Part shown: positions 18,043 to 26,217 of the stretch, one piece after another | Numbering within the stretch: position 1 is the first letter of the stretch | How the letters are laid out: every line of letters begins with the position of its first letter | Assembly: GCF_900096915.1 (NCBI RefSeq) | Contig: NZ_FMYK01000007.1 | Coordinates: 1-64,000 of the forward strand | DNA length: 64,000 nucleotides | Direction of reading: 5' to 3' | Source of the DNA: Acinetobacter marinus | GTDB lineage: Bacteria; Pseudomonadota; Gammaproteobacteria; Pseudomonadales; Moraxellaceae | Translations under genes and position numbers: made by a program | Notes under the pieces: generated by a model | Seen by the model: the letters and a program-made list of their open reading frames with translations, nothing else | Told to the model about the DNA's origin: nothing | Databases searched by the model: none

Positions 18043-18447
18043 ATGAGTGCATATATTCCACACAGTAACTTGATTAAGTCCAATGATCAGCAGTTTTTAT
18101 TTTCCGCACGATTGGATGCTGGCTTAAAAGCCTTTGCTGGGCATTTTCCAAACTGTCCTGTGTTTCCTGGTGTGGCACAAATTGCCATGGTCAAAGCCAT
18201 TGTCGAAGAACATTTTGCCAATTTTCAAGATTTAGAAAAAATTGAACAATTACGCTTCCAAGGTTTTATTTTTCCTGAGCAAGATATTTTTATTCAGATT
18301 GAACCACAAGATCACAGTATTCAGTTTAAAGTCAGCAATGCCATGCAAGAGCCGCTAGCCAGTGGTCGCATGATGTTTAAAACACAATTGGCAGCGCAGT
18401 CTACGATGTCAACACAGCACGCATCATCACAAGAATTAATGCATTGA
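18043..18447 (+). CDS. ApeI-like hotdog 3-hydroxyacyl-ACP dehydratase
   Basis: This 134-residue protein has the short FabZ/ApeI-type hotdog fold: the GHFPNCPVFPGVAQIAMVKAI segment around residues 31-50 holds the catalytic His and the PGVAQ helix. In aryl-polyene clusters ApeI dehydrates 3-hydroxyacyl-ACP intermediates. The last 20 residues are low-complexity Ser/Thr/Gln. The next gene is an ApeP-like dehydratase, so the two probably work on the same acyl-ACP pathway, but no ketosynthase or acyl carrier protein gene lies nearby. Confidence 0.75.
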   Translation: MSAYIPHSNLIKSNDQQFLFSARLDAGLKAFAGHFPNCPVFPGVAQIAMVKAIVEEHFANFQDLEKIEQLRFQGFIFPEQDIFIQIEPQDHSIQFKVSNAMQEPLASGRMMFKTQLAAQSTMSTQHASSQELMH

Positions 18448-18495
18448 GCCAATGTGGCTGGGCATAGAGAGTTATGAAAATTTTAGGTATACATC

Positions 18496-18981
18496 ATGAG
18501 TAAAGAAGCCAGTTTTGCTATCGATCCGCAAAAAGTTGCACAATTGCCTCACCATGCGGAATATTACATTCCACATCGCAAGCCAATGCTGTTGATTGAT
18601 GAATTGGTCACGGTGACAGAGAAGGGCTGTATTTCCAAAGTGACGATTACCGACCAATTGCCATTCATGCAAGCTGAAGGTCTACCAAGCTGGGTTGGTA
18701 TTGAAATCATGGCGCAAACCATTGCCATGTATGGCGGGATTGAACAGCGTTTAGCGGGTAACGAACCTAAACTCGGCTTTTTGCTTGGGGCAAAGAAGTT
18801 TGATATGGCGCAGGAATTTTTCACAGTGGGCGAGTTGTTGAGTGTGGAAATTCATTTGAACTTCTTAAACCGTCAAAAGATTGGGATGTTTGATTGTAAG
18901 ATCACCACTGAAAAAGGCGTATCGACTGCATCCCTATTGGTGGCACAGCCTGACGATACCTCTAGCGTACTGCCAATGTAG
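18496..18981 (+). CDS. ApeP-like hotdog dehydratase
   Basis: At 161 residues, with YYIPHRKPMLLIDELV near residues 25-40 and the WVGIEIMAQTIAMYGG helix (about 71-86), this matches ApeP-type 3-hydroxy-fatty-acyl dehydratases. The HRKPMLLID segment holds the putative catalytic His, and the acidic residue is Glu in GIEIMAQ. ApeP and ApeI form a dehydratase pair in aryl-polyene synthesis. The gene starts 48 bp after the ApeI-like gene and is probably cotranscribed. Confidence 0.78.
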   Translation: MSKEASFAIDPQKVAQLPHHAEYYIPHRKPMLLIDELVTVTEKGCISKVTITDQLPFMQAEGLPSWVGIEIMAQTIAMYGGIEQRLAGNEPKLGFLLGAKKFDMAQEFFTVGELLSVEIHLNFLNRQKIGMFDCKITTEKGVSTASLLVAQPDDTSSVLPM

Positions 18982-19192
18982 CTTGGCTATTGTGAGTTGT
19001 TTTTAACGGAATATCTTTTGTATCAGTATCGGTTAAATCAGGATCTTTTATATCCGTATTGTTTGAATTGTAATATCTTGTAAGTTTCGGCGACTTTAAC
19101 CGTCTTGATGCGCTGTTGCGATATACTGCACAGCGCATTTTTATTGCCTTTGTATTTTGTTCTTATTCTATCCGTTATGTCGAGTGTGCATC

Positions 19193-20011
19193 GTGTCCAA
19201 TCATGATCTTGCCCAATCCTCCCATTCTTATACTGCGCCAGCAGTTTCCACCAAGATTAGTCGACGATTAATTTGGCTAGGATTTGTGCAATTATTACCG
19301 ATTTCATTCTTTGTGGTGCTGTTTGGTTGTGCCTTTGGTTTGGCTGCAGTACAAGCACAGCTCAGCAATCCAGAAATCGTGGCGATGAGTGCCTTTGTGT
19401 TTGCGGGTGCATCACAGTTTGCAGTGTTGGAGATGTTGCAAAGTAGCTCGATTCCAATCATTCCACTGATCATCACTGTATTTTTTATCAATGCTCGGCA
19501 TATTTTGATGGGTGCTGCGCTCTATCCGTGGCTCAGTCCGCTCAATCCTGTGAAGCGGTATAGCATGTTGCTGGTACTGACTGATGCCAATTGGGCCTAT
19601 GCACAGCAGTCCTTTGAAAATAAGGTTTCGGGCTATGGCTTGCTGATTGGTGGCGGGATTGGACTGTGGCTGGCGTGGCTGATCGGGACGATTCTCGGTA
19701 TGTATTTGGGTGGGATCGTTGCCCATCCTGAGCGCTGGGGACTGGATATGGTGATGGCGTGTTTCCTGCTCGCCATGGCAACAGGTGGTAAGCAAGATTT
19801 ACGCATGATGACGATTTGGGCGGTGGTCTTTTGCGTGTCGATTTTGGCGTATTTGTATTTGCCAAAAAATATGCATGTTTTGGTGGCGAGTTGTATTGGC
19901 GGGGTGATTGGTATGCTCTGGAAAGAAAAACCGACTCAGGACGATACCACTCAAGGCGATTCCACGATCCAGCACGACACGACGACTCAGCATAGCGAGG
20001 CGAAAGACTAA
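19193..20011 (+). CDS. azlC: AzlC family amino-acid exporter subunit
   Basis: The GTG at 19193 gives MSNHDLAQSS. An earlier in-frame TTG at 19157 is possible, but neither has a clear ribosome binding site. The protein has about seven membrane segments and the family signature in AFVFAGASQFAVLEML and FINARHILMGAALYPWL. With AzlD it exports branched-chain amino acids and analogues. The C-terminal 25 residues are a polar Thr/Asp/Gln tail. azlD begins 2 bases after its stop. Confidence 0.9.
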   Translation: MSNHDLAQSSHSYTAPAVSTKISRRLIWLGFVQLLPISFFVVLFGCAFGLAAVQAQLSNPEIVAMSAFVFAGASQFAVLEMLQSSSIPIIPLIITVFFINARHILMGAALYPWLSPLNPVKRYSMLLVLTDANWAYAQQSFENKVSGYGLLIGGGIGLWLAWLIGTILGMYLGGIVAHPERWGLDMVMACFLLAMATGGKQDLRMMTIWAVVFCVSILAYLYLPKNMHVLVASCIGGVIGMLWKEKPTQDDTTQGDSTIQHDTTTQHSEAKD

Positions 20012-20013
20012 TC

Positions 20014-20328
20014 ATGTTCTCAATTTTGCAAACCTCAAATATGACCGTGGTCATCGTGATAATGGCACTTGTGACACTGGCAACCCGTTGGGGCGGAGTG
20101 TTTATCATGTCATACATTCCACTGAGTGATCGGGTACAGCGTTTTATTCAGGCGATGTCGGCGTCGGTCTTTATTGCTTTAATTGCACCGATCATGCTAG
20201 AAACAGATATGGCAGGGCGATTGGCGCTGATCACGACTTTTGTGTTAATGCTGGTGTTTAAGATGCCCATTGTTGCTATGAGTGCAGGGATATTCGCCGC
20301 AGCAATGGGGCGGCAGTTTTTATTCTAA
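20014..20328 (+). CDS. azlD: AzlD family amino-acid exporter subunit
   Basis: This 104-residue membrane protein has four hydrophobic segments and the AzlD pattern LVTLATRWGGVFI near the N-terminus and SVFIALIAP in the middle. It is the small partner of AzlC in branched-chain amino-acid export. The 2-base gap to azlC implies one transcript. Confidence 0.9.
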   Translation: MFSILQTSNMTVVIVIMALVTLATRWGGVFIMSYIPLSDRVQRFIQAMSASVFIALIAPIMLETDMAGRLALITTFVLMLVFKMPIVAMSAGIFAAAMGRQFLF

Positions 20329-20333
20329 ACATC

Positions 20334-20413
20334 GGTAAATTTAAAAGTTGGTAAATTTAAAAGTTGGTAAATTTAAAATCGGTTATTTAAAAAGATCGGT
20401 AATTTAAAAAAGA
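20334..20413 (+). repeat. degenerate 16-bp tandem repeat
   Basis: Two exact copies of GGTAAATTTAAAAGTT are followed by about three shortened or mutated copies (GGTAAATTTAAAATC, GGTTATTTAAAAAGATC, GGTAATTTAAAAAAGATC). It fills the gap between azlD and the phosphopantetheinyl transferase gene. Confidence 0.7.
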
Positions 20414-20421
20414 TCATTGTT

Positions 20422-21036
20422 ATGATTCATCTACATATACAGCCTTTAGATCACATCGTTGGTGAAGCACCAGCGATGAAACGTCGTCGTTTGGATGAGG
20501 CTCAGCGTGCGCAGTTGCGCTCTTATCAACGGCGTTTGATTGCACAGGTGACAGGGAAAGCTGTTGAACAATTGCAGATCGAAGCCAATGAATTTGGTAA
20601 ACCGATTTTAAAATGTCCAAACACATTTCAGTTTAATCAATCGCATAGTCAGCACAGTTATGCGATGGCGATCAGTGATGAGATTGCTCAGATCGGCGTG
20701 GATGTTGAAGATTTACAGCGCCAAGTCCGCTTTGAAGCATTGGCGGCGCATGCCTTTCATCCTGAAGAAATGCACACGTGGCAAGCGCTAAATTATGATC
20801 GACAATTTTGGTTTAAGGTCTGGACGATCAAAGAAGCGGTGCTCAAAGCGCATGGTATGGGCATTCGTCTATCACTGAATACCTTAAATACCCATGCCCA
20901 TCCGACGTGGGATTTTGGTATGGTGGAACACGAATTATTGGGCAGTTTTTATTATCAAAATATCATCACAGCACATACGATGCTGACGGTGGCTTATCCC
21001 AGCACACATCTTTTACAAGACATACATTGGTTTTAA
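20422..21036 (+). CDS. 4'-phosphopantetheinyl transferase, Sfp type
   Basis: The enzyme transfers the phosphopantetheine arm of CoA to a carrier-protein serine. The 204-residue length and the motifs GVDVED (near residue 92) and WTIKEAVLKAHG (near residue 136) are typical of the Sfp/AcpT superfamily, with the Asp, Glu and Lys that bind Mg and CoA. Unlike AcpS, Sfp types serve secondary-metabolism carriers. It lies 1.4 kb from the ApeI/ApeP-like pair, with the AzlCD genes between. Confidence 0.9.
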   Translation: MIHLHIQPLDHIVGEAPAMKRRRLDEAQRAQLRSYQRRLIAQVTGKAVEQLQIEANEFGKPILKCPNTFQFNQSHSQHSYAMAISDEIAQIGVDVEDLQRQVRFEALAAHAFHPEEMHTWQALNYDRQFWFKVWTIKEAVLKAHGMGIRLSLNTLNTHAHPTWDFGMVEHELLGSFYYQNIITAHTMLTVAYPSTHLLQDIHWF

Positions 21037-21142
21037 AAGAGCACTTCATTTGAGAATCTAGGATTTTAAAAGAAAAGTGATTTTAAAAAGACAAAGTTAT
21101 TTTAAATTGCCAACCTGATTTTCAAAGAGAAGGCGATAAAAG

Positions 21143-21850
21143 TTATTCATCATTTGTTTCCGTACTTGCTTCTGCCAATTGTTTTAATCGTTCAATATCT
21201 AAAATGTGAATACTTTTAAATTCACGTTTGATGATCTGTGCATCTTCGAGCTCATGGAGTAAGCCGTTAATCCGTTGTCGAGAAAGCGATAGCATCAGCG
21301 CCAGACGCTCTTGGGAAAGTTCGATCTGTCTGTTTTGAATGGCATTACGATCATCATAACTGTGCAGAATCATCAATAAGCGACGTGCAAGGCGTTGCGT
21401 CAAGGAGCCGTGTTGGAGCACTTCGATCTCGAGTAATAGGGGACGAATTTTTTGGCTGAGTAATAAGGCAATGTGGCGCCAATAATCAGGATGTAGATGT
21501 AAAAAATCCAGCAAAATGGCTTTGGGTAAGTGCATGAGCGTGGTGGATTGTAAGGCTATCGCATCATGAGTACGGGGCTTGCCATCGATCAGAGAAATTT
21601 CCCCAAACCACAGATTGGCTTCAGCAATCAGCATCAGTGATTCACGACCTTCGGCATCACTAAAACCGAGCTGAATTGCGCCGTTTAAAATCGCATACAT
21701 GCCATCATCGACATCGCCCCGAAAGAACAAAACCTGACCTTTTTCGAGCTGTACGGTTTTATGCATATTGAGGATAAATTGCTGAAAATCCTCAGGTAGG
21801 GTGGCATACCATGCGTTAGCGCAAAGCTGTTGATGTAATGAGGTCGTCAT
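21143..21850 (-). CDS. Crp/Fnr family transcriptional regulator
   Basis: The 235-residue protein has an N-terminal cyclic-nucleotide-binding fold (residues about 22-130, with KGQVLFFRGDVDDGMYAILNG and FGEISLIDGKPRTHDA) and a C-terminal winged helix (about 160-225, with LSQERLALMLSLSRQRINGLLHEL as recognition region). There are no Cys clusters, so it is not a Fnr-type oxygen sensor. It is divergent from the Mpo1-like gene, and the intergenic region has a CRP-sized dyad at 21897, a likely autoregulatory site. Confidence 0.9.
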   Translation of the reverse strand: MTTSLHQQLCANAWYATLPEDFQQFILNMHKTVQLEKGQVLFFRGDVDDGMYAILNGAIQLGFSDAEGRESLMLIAEANLWFGEISLIDGKPRTHDAIALQSTTLMHLPKAILLDFLHLHPDYWRHIALLLSQKIRPLLLEIEVLQHGSLTQRLARRLLMILHSYDDRNAIQNRQIELSQERLALMLSLSRQRINGLLHELEDAQIIKREFKSIHILDIERLKQLAEASTETNDE

Positions 21851-21896
21851 GCAGTTCCTTTGTTGACTTGGCTTACTAAATATTTCGATCGGTCAG

Positions 21897-21918
21897 AGTT
21901 GTCATCCAACTGACAACT
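21897..21918. promoter_or_regulatory. 22-bp perfect dyad, candidate Crp-family operator
   Basis: AGTTGTCA and its exact complement TGACAACT are separated by 6 bp (TCCAAC), giving 8 of 8 matched pairs. Spacing and size equal the classical CRP layout (half-sites 6 bp apart) but the half-site is TTGTCA rather than TGTGA. It lies 46 bp upstream of the Crp-like gene and 67 bp upstream of the Mpo1-like gene. Confidence 0.6.
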
Positions 21919-21985
21919 GGCACTTCTGCATCGTCATATACTGCCCAGACCTAAGCCAATGTTGAAATACAAGGATGAGCAGATC

Positions 21986-22519
21986 ATGGATAAATTAACA
22001 CAAAACCTGAGCCAGTATGGTGCCTATCACTTAAGCAAAAAAAATGTTGCCACGCATATCGTGGGTGTACCGCTGATTGTGACTTCGGTGATTTTGCTGT
22101 TTGCCCGTTGGCAGTGGAGTATCGCAGGGCTGGAGATGGACTTTGCACAGCTGATGATTGTGATCAGCTCAATCTATTATTTAAGTCTAGATCGGGTGAT
22201 GGGCGGGATTTTATTTTTGATTTTAATCAGCACCGCTTATCTGATTCAGCCCTTAGCCGATGCGTCGCTCATGATCTGGTTGGGCAGTACGCTTGGTTTA
22301 TTTGTAGTGGGTTGGATTATTCAGTTTATCGGACATGCTTATGAAAAAATGAAACCTGCATTTTTTGATGATTTAAAAGGTCTGCTCATTGGTCCGATGT
22401 TTGTACTGGCAGAGATCATGTTCAAACTTGGCTACCGTCCACAGCTTGAAAAAGACATCACCACACAGGCGGTTCAGATACGCCGTCAGTTGAATGCGAC
22501 AAGCAAACACGCTGTGTAA
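21986..22519 (+). CDS. Mpo1-like (DUF962) membrane protein
   Basis: ATG at 21986 is preferred over an in-frame start at 21959, because AAGGATGAG lies 6 bases upstream. The 177-residue protein has about four membrane helices and the conserved H-x4-H type elements: YHLSKKNVATHIVGVPL near the N-terminus and IQFIGHAYEKMKPAF near the middle. Yeast Mpo1 of this family alpha-oxidises 2-hydroxy fatty acids with iron. The bacterial role is unproved. It is divergent from the Crp-like regulator. Confidence 0.85.
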   Translation: MDKLTQNLSQYGAYHLSKKNVATHIVGVPLIVTSVILLFARWQWSIAGLEMDFAQLMIVISSIYYLSLDRVMGGILFLILISTAYLIQPLADASLMIWLGSTLGLFVVGWIIQFIGHAYEKMKPAFFDDLKGLLIGPMFVLAEIMFKLGYRPQLEKDITTQAVQIRRQLNATSKHAV

Positions 22520-22559
22520 ATGAACCGAAGCATTTGTAATTTGGAAAAATGAGTGGTTT

Positions 22560-23006
22560 ATGCAAGACATGACATCTATACAAAATTTAGCGCAATTTAA
22601 GCAGTTTTTAATGGCGCAACAGGGCAAGACTGCACAAACTCTACATTGGACTCTGGCGCAAATCTGCGAACACTGCGCGCAGACGATACTGTGTTCGATG
22701 CAGGGTTATCCTACGCTCAAGCCGTTGTGGTTTCGGCATAGTATCGGAGCCTTGATCTTAAAAATATTTTTGTTTCGTGGCAAGATGAGCCATAATTTGC
22801 AAGCACCATTGGTCGGGGCGAAGCCAATAGAAATCAATGCGCAGTCGGCGATTGATGTGCTGTTACAGAGTATTGCGCAATTTCAATCCTATCAAGGAAT
22901 GTTGCAGCCGCACTTTATCTTTGGGCAGATGAGTCATGCGGACTATGATCGTTATTTTACGTTGCACCTCAAAGATCATTTTTCAGAAGTGCAGTTTTGC
23001 AATTAG
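22560..23006 (+). CDS. DUF1569-like protein
   Basis: This 148-residue protein resembles the DUF1569 branch of the DinB-like four-helix bundles: LHWTLAQICEHCAQTI near the N-terminus, PHFIFGQMSHADYDRYFTLHLKDHF near the C-terminus. Metal-binding histidines fit the DinB fold (LHWT, EHC, MSH, LHLKDH). It begins 40 bp after the Mpo1-like gene and may be cotranscribed. No activity can be assigned. Confidence 0.65.
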   Translation: MQDMTSIQNLAQFKQFLMAQQGKTAQTLHWTLAQICEHCAQTILCSMQGYPTLKPLWFRHSIGALILKIFLFRGKMSHNLQAPLVGAKPIEINAQSAIDVLLQSIAQFQSYQGMLQPHFIFGQMSHADYDRYFTLHLKDHFSEVQFCN

Positions 23007-23082
23007 TGCTAGCGCAGGTGAACGGGGTGACTCGGAGTTGTTTTGATTCATTCCGAGTTTCCAGATCTGCTTTAATCAGTAG

Positions 23083-23439
23083 CTATTGAACTCGATAGGC
23101 TCTGCTCGATATACTAATCAAGTTACCATCAGGGTCTTTGCTATTGGCAAACTGATAGCCATTTGCCTGATGAATTTTGCCAAAATTTAATGTGGACTGT
23201 TGGATAAACTGCTCGACATCAGTAACGCTAAAGCTCAATTTTACTGCAACTTGACCGAGTTTGATCGATTTTGCAGCTTGATGAATTAAGATTTGCACGC
23301 CAGATTCTGCACTCAATTCAATTAAACCATCCACAATTTCACCTGTGCTGATCAAGCCAAAATGTTGTTGATAAAATAGCGCTGTACGTTGCATGTCTTT
23401 GGCATAGATGATGATGGTGTTGAGAATTGCGGTGGTCAT
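23083..23439 (-). CDS. VOC (glyoxalase/bleomycin-resistance) family protein
   Basis: A 118-residue protein with one beta-alpha-beta-beta-beta unit pair of the vicinal oxygen chelate fold: TTAILNTIIIYAKDMQRTALFYQQHFG at the start and ANSKDPDGNLISI at the end. Members bind metals or small molecules. The substrate is unknown. It is separated from the alcohol dehydrogenase gene upstream by a terminator. Confidence 0.82.
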   Translation of the reverse strand: MTTAILNTIIIYAKDMQRTALFYQQHFGLISTGEIVDGLIELSAESGVQILIHQAAKSIKLGQVAVKLSFSVTDVEQFIQQSTLNFGKIHQANGYQFANSKDPDGNLISISSRAYRVQ

Positions 23440-23578
23440 AATCTGCGGTTCTTATTGTGATTGGTGAACATTGATTTTAATCAATCATCTCAAAAATAAA
23501 CATGATTTTATGCTGTGAATGATCAGGGTATTTTCATTTTGCATTTATACAAAAAACTATCAATGAAAAGCATAAATG

Positions 23579-23608
23579 AAAAGCCCTGACCAATCAGGGC
23601 TTTTGTTT
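23579..23608. terminator. terminator of the alcohol dehydrogenase operon
   Basis: An 11-bp perfect stem AAAAGCCCTGA / TCAGGGCTTTT with loop CCAA, T-rich on both sides, lies 30 bp past the dehydrogenase stop codon. Confidence 0.85.
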
Positions 23609-23633
23609 TACAGCATGCTTTTTTAATTTCGCC

Positions 23634-24818
23634 TTACCACGCTTTTTCCAAAATTCCCATTAAATCATCAAGATTGGCTTCTTTGGGATTGTAGATAATC
23701 GAACCGTCATCGAGGGCTTTTTTCGCCACGTCGATCAGTTGTTCTTTCTTCACCTTACCCGTTTCTTGCAAAGTCCGTGGTAGCTTGGTTTTACTATGCA
23801 ACTCATCACGCATGCCACGGATCACCGAGATTGCTTTAGTAGCCCGTTGATCAGCAGGGGTGTGCGCATACACTTCTGCACCTGCAAGTGGCAATAATAG
23901 GTCGGCAATTTTGTCGCCATTGACATCTTGGTTGTATTCCAACACATACGGCAAGAATAGATTCATACACAAGCCATGTGGCAAGTGCGCAACTGCACCC
24001 AGCGCATGACCGAGCGAATGCACCACCCCAACCATCGAGTTAGAGAATGCGATGCCTGCCATGGTCGATGCTTGAGCGAGTTCAAGACGACCTTGCGCAT
24101 CTTCAGGGCGTTCCAAAACTTTAAATAAATTCTGACTGACTTTTTTAATCGCCGCCGTTGCATAGGCATCACTGATCGGATTGGCAGCCAAACAGGTATA
24201 GGCTTCAACAGCGTGCGTCATGGCATCCATTGCGGTCATTGCGGTCAAATGCGGTGGCAAAGTCAAGGTCATGCGTGGATCAAGAATCGCTGCATGTGGC
24301 ATCAAATAATATGAGGCAAATGGCAATTTGACATTTTTCTCAGTGTCCGACACCACAGCGATCATGGTCACTTCTGAGCCTGTACCAGAGGTGGTTGGGA
24401 TCACGAAAAATGGTTTGAGTGGCTTAGGAAGATTGTGCGCACCTGAGTATTTCATCAGATCATCACCGCCTTCGGAGACCAGAATATTGGTCGCTTTTGC
24501 GGTATCAATCACCGAACCACCACCAACCGCTAAGATCGCATCGCAACCATTGTCACGGTACATTTTTGCCACGTCACGTACGGTCTGCAAACTACTGTCG
24601 GGTGGTACATCATCAAAGATCGCTGCAATCTTGGCATCTGCTTCAGCAAAAGCCGCTTCGATCGGCGTCAATAATCCATTGGCACGAACGCCTTTATCGG
24701 TGATGATCAGTGGTTTTTTTGCGCCCAAAGTGGCAAGTTCAAAGGGGATATGTTCTAACGCCGCATTGCCTGCAATGACTTTGACAGGGCAGAAAAATTC
24801 GTAATATGGTTTAGCCAT
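23634..24818 (-). CDS. iron-containing alcohol dehydrogenase
   Basis: The 394-residue protein belongs to type III (iron-activated) alcohol dehydrogenases. The nucleotide-binding GGGSVIDTAKA is near residue 100, PTTSGTGSEVT near 143, and metal-binding histidines lie in DAMTHAVEAY and HSLGHALGAVAHLPHG. It oxidises an alcohol or reduces an aldehyde with NAD(H). The substrate is not evident. The ATG overlaps the stop of the upstream SCP2-like gene by one base, so the two are translationally coupled and share the palindromic promoter at 25381. Confidence 0.92.
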   Translation of the reverse strand: MAKPYYEFFCPVKVIAGNAALEHIPFELATLGAKKPLIITDKGVRANGLLTPIEAAFAEADAKIAAIFDDVPPDSSLQTVRDVAKMYRDNGCDAILAVGGGSVIDTAKATNILVSEGGDDLMKYSGAHNLPKPLKPFFVIPTTSGTGSEVTMIAVVSDTEKNVKLPFASYYLMPHAAILDPRMTLTLPPHLTAMTAMDAMTHAVEAYTCLAANPISDAYATAAIKKVSQNLFKVLERPEDAQGRLELAQASTMAGIAFSNSMVGVVHSLGHALGAVAHLPHGLCMNLFLPYVLEYNQDVNGDKIADLLLPLAGAEVYAHTPADQRATKAISVIRGMRDELHSKTKLPRTLQETGKVKKEQLIDVAKKALDDGSIIYNPKEANLDDLMGILEKAW

Positions 24819-25351
24819 TATGCAGTTCCTTTAAAATATGACTGAGCAACTTTCAGATAAATATTCGCTGCACCAGTCAGCTTGTCTTTTAATGATAAAT
24901 GTTTTGGATATTCTTTCACTGCCAAGTCGGCAATGACTTTTGGCAAGATCAACGCTTCCATTTTGTTTAAGCAACGTACCAACCGAATGGCATGCGACAG
25001 CTCTCCATCTGCCACCATGCGGTCATTGGCAAAGGCTTGCGCTGTGCCTTCTTGGAATGAAAAGACCAAAAACGCATGATGAATATGCTTAAAGGTGATG
25101 GTTAGATCAGGCTTTTGTTGCGGATTTTTCACCAGATTTAAACGATGTTGTTCATCGACACGTGCCACAAATTGCGGCCCATTAGGGAACACGCTCATGG
25201 AAAATGTAAAGTTGGCGGGAAAGCCTGCGATTTCAGATTTGACCTCTGAATCGACTTGGCTCGCCATCACTAAACCTCGCCCGATGACATCCATCATCAG
25301 CTTGACATAGCCTTGTTGTAATTGAGGTTTGACGTCTTTGCTATTGATCAC
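24818..25351 (-). CDS. SCP2-like sterol-carrier domain protein
   Basis: GTG at 25351 is the start: AAGGA lies 7 bases upstream, and the nearby ATG is followed directly by TGA. The 177 residues contain an SCP2-like lipid-binding domain (about residues 35-115, with TFSMSVFPNGPQFVARV and KPDLTITFKHIHHAFLVF). SCP2 folds bind fatty acyl chains and sterols. Coupling to a dehydrogenase suggests that it delivers or senses a hydrophobic alcohol or aldehyde, which is inference. Transcription begins at the palindromic site 30 bp upstream. Confidence 0.75.
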   Translation of the reverse strand: MINSKDVKPQLQQGYVKLMMDVIGRGLVMASQVDSEVKSEIAGFPANFTFSMSVFPNGPQFVARVDEQHRLNLVKNPQQKPDLTITFKHIHHAFLVFSFQEGTAQAFANDRMVADGELSHAIRLVRCLNKMEALILPKVIADLAVKEYPKHLSLKDKLTGAANIYLKVAQSYFKGTA

Positions 25352-25380
25352 ATGCAGTTCCTTGTCAAAGATTATGTTTA

Positions 25381-25400
25381 TTTAGAGTAATTACTCTAAA
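25381..25400. promoter_or_regulatory. perfect 20-bp palindrome at the SCP2/alcohol dehydrogenase promoter
   Basis: TTTAGAGTAATTACTCTAAA is identical to its reverse complement. It lies 30 bp upstream of the GTG start and overlaps a minus-strand promoter (TTGTCA at 25412-25407, 17 bp, then TACTCT at 25389-25384). An outer inverted repeat CTTGTCAAA / TTTGACAAG surrounds it (25361-25413). The layout fits a TetR-type or similar dimeric repressor. Confidence 0.7.
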
Positions 25401-25423
25401 TGATTTTGACAAGAACGCAAGTG

Positions 25424-26092
25424 TTATTGATCAGCTTCTACCGAAATATTTGCAAAAATCTGTTTTTCAGTGATGAACTGCTGACATTTTTCATATAAAT
25501 CCTCAAAAGAGGGCGCTGTATCTAGCAGGTCGCAAAGTCGCACCATTTCCAATCCTGCATAGCCACAAGGATTAATGGTTTGAAAACCACTCAGATCACA
25601 ATCGACATTGAGCGAAAAACCGTGATAGCTTCGCCCACGGCGGATTTTAAAACCCAGTGAGCCGATTTTTCGTTCATCGACATAAACCCCTGGCGCATCT
25701 TTTTTGGCGTAAGCGTTGATGTCATACTGTGCCAATAACCACAGCATCATTTCTTCAGCAAAATCGACCAAATCCCGCACATGCCATTTCAAGCGATTCA
25801 AATCAAACAAAAAATAAGCAATCAATTGCCCACGACCATGCCATGTCACTTGACCGCCACGGTCGCTTTGTACCACAGGAATATCAGAGTGAATCAAGAT
25901 ATGTTCTGCTTTTCCTGCCTGACCTTGCGTCAATACATCGTTGTGTTGCAATAGCCACAGCTCATCGGGAATATCGGCATCGCTGCTTGGCAAAGCACGT
26001 TGTTCGGTAAAACGCTTCATTGCTTCAAAGCGTGCAGTGTAATCTTGCGGATCACGACATGTTCTGATGATGAGTTGGGGCTGATTTTGCAT
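25424..26092 (-). CDS. lipB: lipoyl(octanoyl) transferase LipB
   Basis: LipB moves octanoate from ACP to lipoyl domains of 2-oxoacid dehydrogenases, the first step of lipoate synthesis. The active-site Lys lies in ERKIGSLGFKIRRG and the catalytic Cys in NPCGYAGLEMVRL. VQSDRGGQVTWHGRGQL is the substrate-binding core. I took the ATG at 26092 (MQNQPQLIIRTC). An in-frame ATG at 26125 would add 11 residues. It is on the minus strand, near ybeD, a common neighbour of lipB. Confidence 0.96.
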   Translation of the reverse strand: MQNQPQLIIRTCRDPQDYTARFEAMKRFTEQRALPSSDADIPDELWLLQHNDVLTQGQAGKAEHILIHSDIPVVQSDRGGQVTWHGRGQLIAYFLFDLNRLKWHVRDLVDFAEEMMLWLLAQYDINAYAKKDAPGVYVDERKIGSLGFKIRRGRSYHGFSLNVDCDLSGFQTINPCGYAGLEMVRLCDLLDTAPSFEDLYEKCQQFITEKQIFANISVEADQ

Positions 26093-26217
26093 AACATTAA
26101 CTTGGGAAGATGGTTTTAAAAGCATTGATTTGAACGATACGGCTTAGTCGTCATTGAACAACAGTATAGTCGGATGAACCTGTCTGCGATGGTCTATTGT
26201 AACGCAGTTTAAGCGCA

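Noticed and set aside
17657..18063. Two overlapping minus-strand open frames of 87-99 codons after the inverted-repeat element
   Set aside because: One runs into the repeat element, neither has a ribosome binding site or recognisable protein, and both overlap the start region of the dehydratase gene.
20334..20413. CRISPR-like array
   Set aside because: The units are directly adjacent, with no spacers, and decay progressively. It is a simple tandem repeat.
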